Below, in pieces: positions 50,651 through 60,755 of a stretch of 64,000 nt of DNA; within the stretch, counting starts at the first letter, position 1; each line of letters begins with the position of its first letter. The stretch covers positions 5,318,001-5,382,000 of the forward strand of contig NC_013739.1 in NCBI RefSeq assembly GCF_000025265.1, given 5' to 3'. Under the pieces are notes generated by a model. The model saw only the letters and a program-made list of their open reading frames with translations, was not told where the DNA came from and searched no databases. Origin of the DNA: Conexibacter woesei DSM 14684. GTDB taxonomy: Bacteria; Actinomycetota; Thermoleophilia; Solirubrobacterales; Solirubrobacteraceae. Position numbers and translations under genes: made by a program.

Positions 50651-52018
50651 TCAGCGCACGGTCAGCCGCACCACGTGCGTCGTGCGGTTGCCGTTCGCGT
50701 CGGTCGCGGTCACGACGAGGCGGCTCGGTCCCGCTCTCACGCGCCGGCCGGCGATGACCACCCTCACGCGCAGACCGCCGGCACGCCGCGTCGCCTTCGC
50801 GACGGTGACGGCGCGGGTGCAGCGGCGCGCTCTGCGCAGCCGCGGCGTCGGTCGCACGCACGCGCGGCCGGCGCGGCGGCCGGGCAGGACACGCTGGAAG
50901 CGGATCGTCAGCGCGGACGGCTCGGAGAGCGCGATCCGCGCCGTCAGCGCGCGCCCGGCGACGATCCGTCTCGGCAGCGTGAGCGCGATGCGCGGAGCGA
51001 GGCGGTCGGCCGGACGCGGGTCGACGGGCCGCGGAGGCGCGGGCGGGGCCGGCGGTGCGGGCGGGGGCGGCGGCGGCGGCGCGGTCACACCCGTCACGCG
51101 CGCGACTCTCTGCGACGTCTCCAGCGCGACCCACAGCGTGCCGCCAGCGCCGGTCGCGACGAAGCGCGGGCCGGACCCGGCGCTGAGGCCGGCGAGCGGC
51201 GTCACGGCGCCGTCGGTCGTCAGGCGGCTGATCGTCGATCTGGCGAAGTCGGCCGTCCACCAGGCGCCGTCGTCGCCGAGCGTGATGCCGAACGGGTCGG
51301 TCCCGGGAACGTCGGTCGTGGCGACGCTGCCGCCGCGCACGAAGCGGCCGACCTGCTGCGGCACGTTCGTCGGGTTGGTGTAGGCGATGCGGCCGTCGGG
51401 GCCCGCCGCGACCTCCTGCGGCCCGCCGCCGGTTCTGTAGAACGTCGGCACGCCCGCGGTCGTCAGCCCGACGACCCGCTGGCCGCCGAAGTCGGCGATG
51501 TAGAGGTCGCCGTCGCCGCCGCGCGCGATCCCGCGCGCGCCCATCCCTGGGACGGTGAAGTCTCTCGCGACGCCGGCGGTCGTGACCTGGATCGCTCTGT
51601 CGGCGGAGGCGGTCCAGAGGTTGCCGTCCGGCCCGCTGACGATCGCGCGCGGATCGACGATCTGCGGGACGGGGAACGCTCTCGCGGTCGTCGGGTCGGC
51701 GGGCGAGAAGCGCACGACGGCGCCGTTCTGGGTGACCCACAGGTTGCCGTCGGGGCCGGCCGCGATCCCGACCGGGTTCGTGATCGCCGCGGCCGTGTAC
51801 TTCGTCACGCTGCCGTCGGGCGCGACCTTCGCGACGTCGTCGGCGACGCCGTCGAGCGCGACCCACATGTTCCCGTCGGGGCCGAGCGCGAGATGGCGCG
51901 GCTGGGCGCCGAGCGCGAACTCGCCGTCGACGGCGGGCGCGGCCGCGGCGACGCCCGCGAGCGGGCCGAGCAGCGCTCCGGCGAGCAGGAACGGGGGAAG
52001 CAGGCGTGCGGTGCGCAT
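50651..52018 (-). CDS. Secreted beta-propeller protein (virginiamycin B lyase/NHL-like)
   Basis: A 455-residue protein with a Sec signal peptide (residues 1-27) and about six repeats of the type GPDGNLWVT (for example ALGPDGNMWVALDG, AAGPDGNLWVTQNG, SGPDGNLWTASADR), which form a six-bladed propeller as in Vgb streptogramin lyase. A Pro/Ala-rich linker (about residues 300-325) joins a C-terminal basic beta-sandwich-like domain (to TTHVVRLTVR). The fusion and secretion argue against antibiotic lyase and for an extracellular binding or surface role. AGA codons are frequent. Start 52018 follows GAGGAG. Confidence 0.82.
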   Translation of the reverse strand: MRTARLLPPFLLAGALLGPLAGVAAAAPAVDGEFALGAQPRHLALGPDGNMWVALDGVADDVAKVAPDGSVTKYTAAAITNPVGIAAGPDGNLWVTQNGAVVRFSPADPTTARAFPVPQIVDPRAIVSGPDGNLWTASADRAIQVTTAGVARDFTVPGMGARGIARGGDGDLYIADFGGQRVVGLTTAGVPTFYRTGGGPQEVAAGPDGRIAYTNPTNVPQQVGRFVRGGSVATTDVPGTDPFGITLGDDGAWWTADFARSTISRLTTDGAVTPLAGLSAGSGPRFVATGAGGTLWVALETSQRVARVTGVTAPPPPPPPAPPAPPAPPRPVDPRPADRLAPRIALTLPRRIVAGRALTARIALSEPSALTIRFQRVLPGRRAGRACVRPTPRLRRARRCTRAVTVAKATRRAGGLRVRVVIAGRRVRAGPSRLVVTATDANGNRTTHVVRLTVR

Positions 52019-52147
52019 CTCGGATGGCTCCTCGACTCGGACGAACAGGACGATCCCATCCTCCGCGCGGAGGCGCACGAGATCTGTCAAGCGCATGACA
52101 CATGCCGTGTCGAATTCGCCGCGGCGGCGCTCGGGTACGATCCGGTC

Positions 52148-52699
52148 GTGCCCGAGCGCCTGCACTTCACCGAGGACGACGCCGCGAACGCGCTGATCGC
52201 GTCGGACCCGATGGCGCTGCTGGTCGGCTTCGCGCTCGACCAGCAGGTGACCGTGCAGAAGGCGTTCGCCGGTCCGCTGGTGCTGCAGGAGCGGCTCGGC
52301 GCGATCGACGCGGCGACGCTCGCCGACGCGGACCTGGAGCCGGTCTTCCGCGAGAAGCCGGCGCTCCACCGCTACCCGGGCGCAATGGCCAAGCGCGTCC
52401 ACGAGCTGGCCGTGCACGTGCGCGACCGCTACGACGGCGACGCCGCGCGCGTCTGGACCGCCGCCGCCGACGCCGGCGAGCTGCGCGCGAACCTCGAGGC
52501 GCTGCCGGGCTTCGGCGAGATGAAGGTCAAGTCGCTCGGCGCCGTGCTCGCCAAGCAGTACGGCGTCGCCGCCGCGCAGGAGCTGGTGCCCTGGCACCCG
52601 ACGCTCGGCGACGTCGACTCGCAGCAGGCCCTGGCCGACTACCAGGCCGCCAAGAAGCTGCACAAGGCGGAGTGGTCGAAGGCGCACACCGCCTCGTAG
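52148..52699 (+). CDS. HhH-GPD family protein (TIGR03252-like, DNA-glycosylase fold)
   Basis: A 183-residue protein resembling the actinobacterial uncharacterised HhH-GPD family. ALIASDPMALLVGFALDQQVTVQKAF forms the first helices (residues about 14-39), and LPGFGEMKVKSLGAVLAKQYG (about 118-138) is the helix-hairpin-helix. The expected catalytic Lys/Asp pair of glycosylases is not clear. A base-excision-repair-type DNA function is inferred. GTG 52148 lies six bases after TACGAT (52136-52141), so it is probably leaderless. Confidence 0.85.
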   Translation: MPERLHFTEDDAANALIASDPMALLVGFALDQQVTVQKAFAGPLVLQERLGAIDAATLADADLEPVFREKPALHRYPGAMAKRVHELAVHVRDRYDGDAARVWTAAADAGELRANLEALPGFGEMKVKSLGAVLAKQYGVAAAQELVPWHPTLGDVDSQQALADYQAAKKLHKAEWSKAHTAS

Positions 52700-52822
52700 C
52701 GCGCGCCGTCGCTCCACGCCGACCTTCCCGCTCTCCTCTCCGACCGGCCTCGCTTCGAGGTGCGCGCGCGGGCGCTCGCGCCAGCTCGGCGCCGACCGCC
52801 TACACGCCGCCCGCCGCCTCGC

Positions 52823-52849
52823 TATGATCCGCCAAACTTGGTCGGACCA
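52823..52849 (+). promoter_or_regulatory. -10 box and GntR-type operator of the TauE/GGT operon
   Basis: TATGAT (52823-52828) is followed by TGGTC-G-GACCA (52839-52849), a perfect 11-base dyad at about the transcription start; a second dyad GGACC-ATC-GGTCC (52844-52856) overlaps it. The core TTGGTCGGACC matches sites at 60660 and 62672, so the FadR-type regulator encoded at 61930 probably binds here. Confidence 0.6.
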
Positions 52850-52888
52850 TCGGTCCTTCTATCAGGCCCCCGGAATGCAGGGACGGAG

Positions 52889-53302
52889 ATGACGAACACG
52901 ATCGACGCGGCGGCAGCGTCGCCGCCGCAGCCCACGACGCCGAGGACACCGACCGCGAAGCTCGTAGCGATCGGACTGCTGGGCGGGATGCTCTCCGGCC
53001 TGCTCGGCGTCGGCGGCGGCACGATCATGGTCCCGCTGCTCGTCTTCTGGGCCGGCTACGCGCAGCGCGACGCGCACGCGACCTCGCTCGGCGCGATCAT
53101 CCCGATCGCGATCGTGTCGGCCGCGACGCTCGGGGCCGGCGCGCACATCGACGTGCGCGCAGCGGTCTTCCTGACGATCGGCGCGGTGATCGGCGCGCGC
53201 TACGGCGCCAAGGCGCTCGCGAGAGCCGACGACCGCAAGCTGCAGTGGCTGTTCGGCTGCTTCCTGCTCGCGGCCGCGTTCCTGATGCTGGTGCAGGGCT
53301 GA
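52889..53302 (+). CDS. TauE/SafE-family exporter, N-terminal half protein
   Basis: A 137-residue membrane protein equal to one half of a TauE/SafE (sulfite/organosulfonate exporter-like) permease. GLLGGMLSGLLGVGGGTIMVPLL (about residues 30-52) is the family repeat signature, followed by ATSLGAIIPIAIVS and two more helices (four in total). GGACGGAG precedes ATG 52889. The other half is a separate gene joined by TGATG, so two half-size proteins should assemble together. A start further upstream (52760) is unlikely, as it has no promoter space. Confidence 0.85.
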   Translation: MTNTIDAAAASPPQPTTPRTPTAKLVAIGLLGGMLSGLLGVGGGTIMVPLLVFWAGYAQRDAHATSLGAIIPIAIVSAATLGAGAHIDVRAAVFLTIGAVIGARYGAKALARADDRKLQWLFGCFLLAAAFLMLVQG

Positions 53303-53700
53303 TGTCCCCCGTCCTGATCGCCGTCGGCATCCTGCTGTTCGGCCTCTGCACCGGGATGCTGTCCGGGATCCTCGGGATCGGCGGCGGCACGTTCATGGTG
53401 CCGTTCATGGTCCTCGCGCTCGGGATCGGCCAGCACGCCGCCGAGGCGACCTCGCTGCTGGTCGTGCTGCCGACCTCGCTCGTCGCGACGATCGTGCTCG
53501 CCCGCCGCGGCGCGGTCGACGTCCGCCAGGCGCTGAAGCTCGGCCTGATGGGCGCGGCCGGCGGCGCCGTCGGCGCATTGATCGCGCTCGCGCTCCCCGC
53601 CGACGTGCTGCGCCGCGTCTTCGGCGTCTTCATGCTGCTCGTCGCGCTGCGGATGCTGCACACGCTCTGGAACACTCGCGGAGCCGCCAGCCATGCCTGA
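53302..53700 (+). CDS. TauE/SafE-family exporter, C-terminal half protein
   Basis: A 132-residue protein with the same repeat, LCTGMLSGILGIGGGTFMVPFM (about residues 13-34), then ATSLLVVLPTSLVATI and a last helix near the end. It is homologous to its neighbour, reflecting the internal duplication of TauE, but here both copies are free-standing. Its stop overlaps the gamma-glutamyltransferase-like start by eight bases. Confidence 0.85.
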   Translation: MSPVLIAVGILLFGLCTGMLSGILGIGGGTFMVPFMVLALGIGQHAAEATSLLVVLPTSLVATIVLARRGAVDVRQALKLGLMGAAGGAVGALIALALPADVLRRVFGVFMLLVALRMLHTLWNTRGAASHA

Positions 53701-55267
53701 GTACGCGATCGCCACACCCCAGCTCGACGCCACCGCCGCCGGCGTCGCCGCCTTCGAGGCCGGCGGCAACGCGCTCGACGCCGCGCTCGCCGCGGCCGCG
53801 GCGCTGTGCGTCACCTACCCGCACAACTGCGCGCTCGGCGGCGACCTGTTCGCGCTCGTGCGCTCGCCCGAGGGCGAGACGACGAGCGTCAACGCGAGCG
53901 GCCCCGCCGCCCGCGCCGCGGACGCCGACGCGCTGCGAGCCCGCGGCGCGACGATGCCCGTCACCGGCCCGGACACGATCACGGTCCCGGGCCTCGTCGC
54001 CGGCTGGGAGGCGCTGCACGGCCTCGGCGCGGTGCGCCCCTGGGACGCCGCGCTCGACGCCGCGACCGCGCTCGCGAGCGACGGCTTCGCCGTCGGCCGC
54101 TCGCTCGCGGAGGCGATCGACGACGCCCGTGCCGGGATCGCCGCCGACCCGGGCCTGCGCGGGGTCCTGACGCCCGGCGGCCGGCCGGCGACGGAGGGCA
54201 CGACGCTGCGCCAGCCGGCGCTCGCGCGGACGCTGCGGACGCTCGCCGCCGACGGTCCGCGCGCCTTCTACGAGGGGCCGCTCGCCGAGCGGCTGATCGC
54301 CGGCCTGCGCGCTGCCGGCTGCGCACTCGACACGGACGACCTCGCCGGCTTCCGCGCCGAGCTGACCGCGCCGCTGCGCCACCGCTGCGGCGAGCTGGAC
54401 GTGCTGACGAGTCCGCCGAACTCCTCCGGCGTGCTGCTGCCGCAGGCGCTCGCGGCGCTCGCCGCCAGCGGCGCCCAGGACCCGCTCGGCGCGGACGCCG
54501 GCTTCCTCGCCGAGCTGCTGCGGCTCGGCGCCGAGCAGCGCGACGCGCAGCTCGCCGACCCGCGCGCGACGCTGACGGACCTCGACGCCTGGCTCGGCTC
54601 CGAGCGGATCGCCGAGCTGGTGCGCCGCGCCCGCGCCCGTGCGCAGGGCGACGCGCCCGCGCCGTCCGGCGAGCGCTCCGCGCGCCCCGGCGGCGACACG
54701 ATCGCGGTCGTCGCCGTGGACGCCGAGGGCCGTGCCGTCTCGCTGATCCAGAGCGTCTTCCACTCGCTCGGCTCGCTGCTGCTGGAGCCTGCGACCGGCG
54801 TGCTGATGCACAACCGCGGCGCGTTCTTCTCGCTCGTCCCCGGCCACCCGAACGAGCTGGCGCCGGGCCGGCGCCCGGCGCACACGCTGATGCCGGTGCT
54901 GGTCGAGCGGGACGGCGCGCTGCGCTACGCGCTCGGCACGATGGGCGGCAAGGCGCACGCGCAGATCCACTCCCAGGTGCTGCTGCGACTCGAAGCCGGC
55001 GAGGACCCGCAGGCCGCGGTCGCCGCGCCGCGCTGGGTCGTCGGCGGCGTCGAGGTCGGCGAGCGCGACGACACCGTCCGCGTCGAGGACGACGTCGACC
55101 CCGTCGCCCGCGCCGCGATCGAGCGCGCCGGCATGCGCCCCGTCGCGGTCGGGGTCCACAGCGAGTGGTGCGGCCACGCCCAGGCGATCTCCGTCGCCCC
55201 CGACGGCGCCCTCACCGCCGGCAGCGACCCGCGCGCCGACGGCGGCGCGGTCGTCGGGACCCTCTAG
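53693..55267 (+). CDS. Gamma-glutamyltransferase-family protein, apparently cytoplasmic
   Basis: A 524-residue Ntn-hydrolase of the GGT family. The N-terminal part has AGGNALDAALAAAAALCVTYP and GGDLFALV (family hallmarks); the predicted self-processing nucleophile is Thr in RPGGDTIAVVAVD (about residue 341); GTMGGKAHAQIHSQVL is the C-terminal GG motif. There is no signal peptide, unlike periplasmic glutathione hydrolases, so it would cleave an imported gamma-glutamyl or related amide compound. Co-transcription with a TauE-type exporter suggests release of a sulfur acid such as sulfite from the substrate. Confidence 0.87.
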   Translation: MPEYAIATPQLDATAAGVAAFEAGGNALDAALAAAAALCVTYPHNCALGGDLFALVRSPEGETTSVNASGPAARAADADALRARGATMPVTGPDTITVPGLVAGWEALHGLGAVRPWDAALDAATALASDGFAVGRSLAEAIDDARAGIAADPGLRGVLTPGGRPATEGTTLRQPALARTLRTLAADGPRAFYEGPLAERLIAGLRAAGCALDTDDLAGFRAELTAPLRHRCGELDVLTSPPNSSGVLLPQALAALAASGAQDPLGADAGFLAELLRLGAEQRDAQLADPRATLTDLDAWLGSERIAELVRRARARAQGDAPAPSGERSARPGGDTIAVVAVDAEGRAVSLIQSVFHSLGSLLLEPATGVLMHNRGAFFSLVPGHPNELAPGRRPAHTLMPVLVERDGALRYALGTMGGKAHAQIHSQVLLRLEAGEDPQAAVAAPRWVVGGVEVGERDDTVRVEDDVDPVARAAIERAGMRPVAVGVHSEWCGHAQAISVAPDGALTAGSDPRADGGAVVGTL

Positions 55268-55292
55268 CAACGGCGCCGAGCGGGAACTCTGT

Positions 55293-55323
55293 CAGTTTGG
55301 TGCCCTACAGGGGCACCAAACTG
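55293..55323. terminator. Perfect hairpin between convergent GGT-like and ABC genes
   Basis: A 13-bp stem CAGTTTGGTGCCC / GGGCACCAAACTG with loop TACAG between the stops of two convergent genes (55267 and 55326). It could end transcription from both sides. Confidence 0.75.
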
Positions 55324-55325
55324 CC

Positions 55326-56110
<785 letters not shown>

Positions 56111-56114
<4 letters not shown>

Positions 56115-57094
56115 GTCCGCTCCATTCGCTCGCCGACCAGCTCCGCCACGCGCACGCAGCGCGTCTGTCCTTCCCCGAACGGCTCCAACGCCGGCGCCCC
56201 CGTGCGGCAGACGTCCTGCGCGTGCGCGCAGCGGGGCGCGAACGCGCAGCCGTCCGGCGCCTCGAACGCCGACAGCGGGCGACCGGGGATCGCGGCGAGC
56301 CGCGGGCTGTCGCCCGTCAGCTCCGGCCGCGCGTGCACGAGCGCCGCCGTGTACGGGTGCAGCGGACGCTCGTGCAGCCGCCGCGCGGCCTGCGTCTCGA
56401 CGATCCGGCCGGCGTACATCACCGACGTGCTGTCGCAGATCGCCGCCGCGAGGTCGAGGTCGTGCGTGATGAACAGCAGCCCCATGTCGCGGCTGCGGCG
56501 CAGCTCGTCGAGGATCCCGACGACCTCCGCCTGCGTCGTCACGTCGAGCGCGGTCGTCGGCTCGTCGGCAAGGATCAGCCGCGGCTCGACCGCCAGCGCC
56601 GAGGCGATCATGACGCGCTGCAGCAGCCCGCCGGACAGCTCGTACGGGTACTGGCGCAGCCGCCGCTCGCCGTCGGGGATGCCGACCTCGGCCAGCAGGC
56701 CGACCGCCTTGCGCGCCGCCGCGTCCGCCTTCATCCCGAGGTTCGTGCGCAGCGCCTCGGTGAGGAAGTCGCCGACCCGCCGCACCGGATTGATGTGCGT
56801 CCGGGGGTCCTGGAAGATCATCGCGACGCCCTCGGTGCGGTACCGCCGCAGCGCGCTGCCGCCCATGCCGTTGACGTCCTCGCCGTCGAAGCGGATCGCG
56901 CCGTCGACCTGCGCGCCGCTCGGCAGCAGCCGCGCGACCGCGCGCGCCGTCATCGACTTGCCCGAGCCGGACTCGCCGACGAGGCCGCGCGCCTCGCCGG
57001 CGCCGATCGACAGCGACACGTCGTGCAGGACGTGGCGCGGCTCGCCGTCGATCGGCAGCCGCACCCGCAGTCCCTCCACTTCCAGCAGGCTCAT
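56111..57094 (-). CDS. Peptide-type ABC transporter ATP-binding protein (DppD-like)
   Basis: A 327-residue ATPase with Walker A GESGSGKSM, signature LSGGLLQRVMIASAL, Walker B LILADEPTTALD and the C-terminal CAFAPRCAHAQDVC cluster. ATG 57094 is chosen because GGAG lies seven bases upstream; an ATG at 57112 is possible. ATGA overlap with the DppC gene. Confidence 0.94.
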
Positions 57095-57966
57095 CGCGTC
57101 TCCGCTCCCCATCGGTCGGCGAGCCGTTCGCCGAGCACGTTGAACGCGCACACGACGGCGACGATGCAGGCGCCGGCCGCGAGCGACTCCATGTAGTAGC
57201 CCTGCACGATCCCGGCCTGGCCGCTGAAGACCATCGCGCCCCAGTCCGCCGTCGGCGGCTGCACGCCGAGGCCGAGGTAGGAGAGCGCGGCGAGGTCGAT
57301 CAGCGCGTAGCCGAAGTTGACCGTCGCCTGCGCGGTCAGCAGCGGCAGCAGGTTCGGCACGAGGTGCTTGAGCACGATCGGGATCCCGCCGAAGCCCTGC
57401 ACGCGCAGCGCCTCGACGTACTGCTGGCGCACCTCGCGCAGCGCCGAGCCGCGCAGGATGCGCGCGAAGAACGGCGTGTAGGAGATCCCGAGCGCGATCA
57501 CCGGCGCCGTCAGGCCGGGGCCGAAGACGGCGACCGCGAGGATCGCGAGCAGCAGGCCGGGGACGGCGAGCAGCGTGTCGAGCAGGCGCGCGATCAGCTG
57601 GTCGACGACGCCGCCGCGCCAGGCCGCCAGCAGCGCCAGCACGCCGCCGAGGACGGTCGAGATCGCGACCACCAGCAGCGGCCCGAGCATGCTCGCGCGG
57701 GCGCCGACCATCAGGCGCGAGAGCAGGTCGCGGCCCTGGCCGTCCATCCCCAGCGGGTGGCCGGCGTACGGGCCGACGTACGCGAGGTTGAGGTCGATGC
57801 GGTTGGGGTCGTGCGGCGCCAGCAGCGGGCCGAAGAGCGCGAGCAGCGCGGCCGCGACGACCACGACCAGCGCCGCCCACCCGAGCGGGCCGAGCGTGCC
57901 GAAGCGCGAGCCGCGGCGCCGGCGCGACGCGGTGTCGGTCTCGACGGTGATCGCGGGGGTGCTCAT
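57091..57966 (-). CDS. Peptide-type ABC transporter permease (DppC-like)
   Basis: A 291-residue, six-helix permease with the external HPLGMDGQGRDLLSRLMVGA segment of DppC proteins (Met-Asp-Gly in place of Thr-Asp), and an EAA loop at VEALRVQGFGGIPIVLKHLV (about residue 185). Tight overlaps on both sides. Confidence 0.94.
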   Translation of the reverse strand: MSTPAITVETDTASRRRRGSRFGTLGPLGWAALVVVVAAALLALFGPLLAPHDPNRIDLNLAYVGPYAGHPLGMDGQGRDLLSRLMVGARASMLGPLLVVAISTVLGGVLALLAAWRGGVVDQLIARLLDTLLAVPGLLLAILAVAVFGPGLTAPVIALGISYTPFFARILRGSALREVRQQYVEALRVQGFGGIPIVLKHLVPNLLPLLTAQATVNFGYALIDLAALSYLGLGVQPPTADWGAMVFSGQAGIVQGYYMESLAAGACIVAVVCAFNVLGERLADRWGAETR

Positions 57967-58913
57967 GCGCGCTTCTCCCCCATCAGTCTCACGCGCGGGT
58001 CGACGAGCGAGTAGACGATGTCGACGAGCATGTTCACGATCACGAACGTCGCCACGAGGATCAGGCAGATCGCCTGCACGACCGGGAAGTCCTTCGCCTG
58101 GACCGACTGCACGAGGTAGCCGCCGATGCCGTTGAGGTTGAACGCGCGCTCGACGATCGCCGCGCCCGCGATCAGCGACGCGACCGTCAGCGTGCCGACG
58201 GTCGTGATCGGGATCAGCGCGTTGCGCACCACGTGGCGGCGCACGATCAGCCGATACGGGATCCCGCGGCTGATCGCCGTCTGCACGTGCTCGCGGTTCA
58301 GCTCCGCCCGCACCGCCGAGCGCGTGATGCGCCCGACGAACGCGGCGGAGGTGAGCGACAGTGCGATCGCCGGCAGCACGAGGTGGTAGAGCCGGTCGCC
58401 GAGCCCGTTGCCGGAGCCGAAGACGGGGAACCAGCTCAGCTCGACGGCGAAGATCGAGATCAGCACGATCGCCGCGACGAACGACGGGATCGCGAGCGCG
58501 ACGGTCGAGCCGAGCAGGATCGACGTGTCGAGCTTGCCGGGCCGCAGCCCCGCCACGACCCCGCTGCCGATGCCGGCGATCAGGATCAGCAGCGAGGAGA
58601 CGAGCACCAGCAGCGCGGTGTTGCCGGCACGGGCGCCGATCAGCGTCGAGACCGACTCACCGTTGAGGACCGAGCGACCGAAGTCGCCTTGCAGCACGCC
58701 GCCGAGCCAGTTCACGTACGCGACCGGAAACGGGTCGTCGAGGTTGTATTGCGCCCGCAGCGTGTCGAGCACCTCGGGGGAGACCGTCCGCCCTCCTGTC
58801 AGGAAGGCGACCGGGTCCCCCGGAGCGAGGTACAGCGCGCCGAAGATCACGAAGCTGGAGAACAGCAGCGTGAGCACGAGGCCCACGAGCCGGCCGACGA
58901 CGAAACGGGTCAT
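57963..58913 (-). CDS. Peptide-type ABC transporter permease (DppB-like)
   Basis: A 316-residue permease. Typical DppB N-terminus (FVVGRLVGLVLTLLFSSFVI), the APGDPVAFL segment, and EAA loop QTAISRGIPYRLIVRRHVVR (about residue 207). Its ATG overlaps the stop of the binding-protein gene, so all five importer genes form one unit. Confidence 0.94.
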   Translation of the reverse strand: MTRFVVGRLVGLVLTLLFSSFVIFGALYLAPGDPVAFLTGGRTVSPEVLDTLRAQYNLDDPFPVAYVNWLGGVLQGDFGRSVLNGESVSTLIGARAGNTALLVLVSSLLILIAGIGSGVVAGLRPGKLDTSILLGSTVALAIPSFVAAIVLISIFAVELSWFPVFGSGNGLGDRLYHLVLPAIALSLTSAAFVGRITRSAVRAELNREHVQTAISRGIPYRLIVRRHVVRNALIPITTVGTLTVASLIAGAAIVERAFNLNGIGGYLVQSVQAKDFPVVQAICLILVATFVIVNMLVDIVYSLVDPRVRLMGEKRA

Positions 58914-60610
58914 GGCGCGCCTACGTCAGCCGCCCACGGGTAGTAGAGGTAGGCCAGCGACGCGACCGAGCCGGTGATCTTCGGCCCTTGGTAGACCGAC
59001 GTGAGCAGGTTGACGACCGGTATCAGGCCGGGAGCGTCGACGAGCGCCTTCTCGGCTCTGGTCGCCAGCTCGGCGCGCTTCTCGTCGTCGTAGGTCGCCA
59101 GGCCCTGCTCGACCGATCTCGTCACGACCGGGTCTCTCAGCTGGCCGTAGTTGTAGGCCGAGAGGGGCGTGAACTCGCTCAGCGAGATCAGCGGCTCCGC
59201 GACGCCGGCACCGTACTGCTGCACGGCGAAGAGGTCGTACGGGGCGCGCGCGCCCTTGTCGAAGTACAGGTTGGTGAACTGCGCGGTCGAGATCGACTCG
59301 ACCTTCACCTCGAGACCGATCTGGCGCGCGGCGTCCTGCAGCGTCTGGGCCGCCTGGTTGTACGTCCGCACGTCGGCGGGGACGGCGACGACGATCGGCT
59401 GTCTCGCCGCGGCGCCGGCCTCGGCGAGGAGCGCCTTCGCGGCGTCCGGGTCGGGCGTCGGGGCGGGCAGCTGCTCGGCCGCGGCCGCGAAGACCTCTCT
59501 GGCGTAGCCGTAGGCGCCGGGCTGGATCGGCGTGCCGGCGGCGACGGCGGCGCCACCGAAGACGACTCTGGCGATCGAGTCGCGGTCGAGCACGAGCGAC
59601 AGCGCTCTCATCACGCGGGGGTCCTTCAGCGGACCGTCCTTCTCCGTCGGGCGGAACGCGAACCACTCGGTCGAGGCGCCGAACGTGAGCGTGCCGGAGG
59701 CGCTTCTGAGCTGCGAGACGCCGGCCGGCGGGACCTGGAACGTGCCGTCCAGCTCGCCGGACTGCAGGCCGCCGATCATCGTCGACTCGTCGGTCACGAA
59801 TCTGAACGTCATCGCGCCGGCCTTCGCCTTGTGCTCGGCGTCCCAGTAGGCGTCGTTGCGCTTCAGCGCGACGCTCGAGCCGGGCTTCCAGCTGTCGAGC
59901 TGGAACGGGCCGGTGCACATGACGCCGCCGTTGGGCGTGCCGTAGCGGCGGCCTCTCGCCTCGACGAACGCCTGCTGGCCGACGACGCCCGCGGGGGTCG
60001 CCATCATGCGGTTGAAGACGGCGTCCGGACGCTTGAGCTTGACGGTGACCTCGAGGTCACCGGTCTTCTCGATCGATCTGACGTTGGAGTAGAACGGCGT
60101 CGACCAGAACGAGCCCTGGTCGGGGTCCATGTGGCGCGAGAGGCTGAACACGACGTCGTCGGCCGTCATCGCTCTGCCGTCCCAGAATCTGACGCCGGAG
60201 CGGAGCTTGTAGACGAGCGTTCTGTCGTCGGCCTGCTCGAACGACTCGGCGAGGCCGGGGACGATGCTGAAGTCAGGCTGCTGACGCATCAGGCTCTCGC
60301 ACATGTTCGAGAGGACCTGATTCGGCGAGGAGTCGTACGCTCTAGCCCAGTCGAGGCTTGCCGGCTCACCGTTCGGCAGGTTCCAGGTGAACGAATCGAC
60401 CTCGCCTCTGGCGGCGGTCGTCGTGTAGACCGTCTGCGCCGCGGCGCCGACGGCGGGCGCCGCCGTGCCGGCCCCCGTGGAAGCGCCGGTGTCCGACGAT
60501 CTCGGCGCATCGGCGCCACAGCCTGCAGCGGCGACCCCCAGTGCGAGGACGCCGGCCGTGATGGCTGTGCGGCGACGCATCAGATTGCGCTTGATGGATT
60601 TGGCAACCAA
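58910..60610 (-). CDS. ABC transporter substrate-binding lipoprotein, family 5 (second peptide importer)
   Basis: A 566-residue lipoprotein. TTG 60610 is taken as start because AGGAGAGAG lies just upstream; an ATG at 60580 has no such site. The signal peptide (KRNLMRRRTAITAGVLALGV) ends in lipobox AAGC, then a Ser/Thr/Ala linker and the SBP_bac_5 domain (SLDWARAYDSSPNQVLSNM; YKLRSGVRFWDGRAMTADDV). About 17 arginines are AGA. It heads the importer operon and is divergent from the M24 peptidase gene, with a shared operator between them. Confidence 0.93.
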   Translation of the reverse strand: MVAKSIKRNLMRRRTAITAGVLALGVAAAGCGADAPRSSDTGASTGAGTAAPAVGAAAQTVYTTTAARGEVDSFTWNLPNGEPASLDWARAYDSSPNQVLSNMCESLMRQQPDFSIVPGLAESFEQADDRTLVYKLRSGVRFWDGRAMTADDVVFSLSRHMDPDQGSFWSTPFYSNVRSIEKTGDLEVTVKLKRPDAVFNRMMATPAGVVGQQAFVEARGRRYGTPNGGVMCTGPFQLDSWKPGSSVALKRNDAYWDAEHKAKAGAMTFRFVTDESTMIGGLQSGELDGTFQVPPAGVSQLRSASGTLTFGASTEWFAFRPTEKDGPLKDPRVMRALSLVLDRDSIARVVFGGAAVAAGTPIQPGAYGYAREVFAAAAEQLPAPTPDPDAAKALLAEAGAAARQPIVVAVPADVRTYNQAAQTLQDAARQIGLEVKVESISTAQFTNLYFDKGARAPYDLFAVQQYGAGVAEPLISLSEFTPLSAYNYGQLRDPVVTRSVEQGLATYDDEKRAELATRAEKALVDAPGLIPVVNLLTSVYQGPKITGSVASLAYLYYPWAADVGAP

Positions 60611-60651
60611 CGCTCTCTCCTCGTGGTCCGAGCGACGTACGACCTCTTGAT

Positions 60652-60672
60652 TCGGTCAGTTGGTCTGACCGA
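60652..60672. promoter_or_regulatory. GntR-type operator between importer and M24 peptidase genes
   Basis: TCGGTCAG-N5-CTGACCGA is a perfect 8-5-8 dyad and contains TTGGTCTGACC. It lies just downstream of a TACTCT -10-like box (reverse strand, 60687-60682) and can control both divergent units. Confidence 0.65.
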
Positions 60673-60755
60673 TGGCGCGGTAGAGTAGCGCAGGCGGAAC
60701 GGCTGTGCCAGGCGGTCGGCGCCGCGACACGACCCCGACGCGGCAAGGAGCCGAG

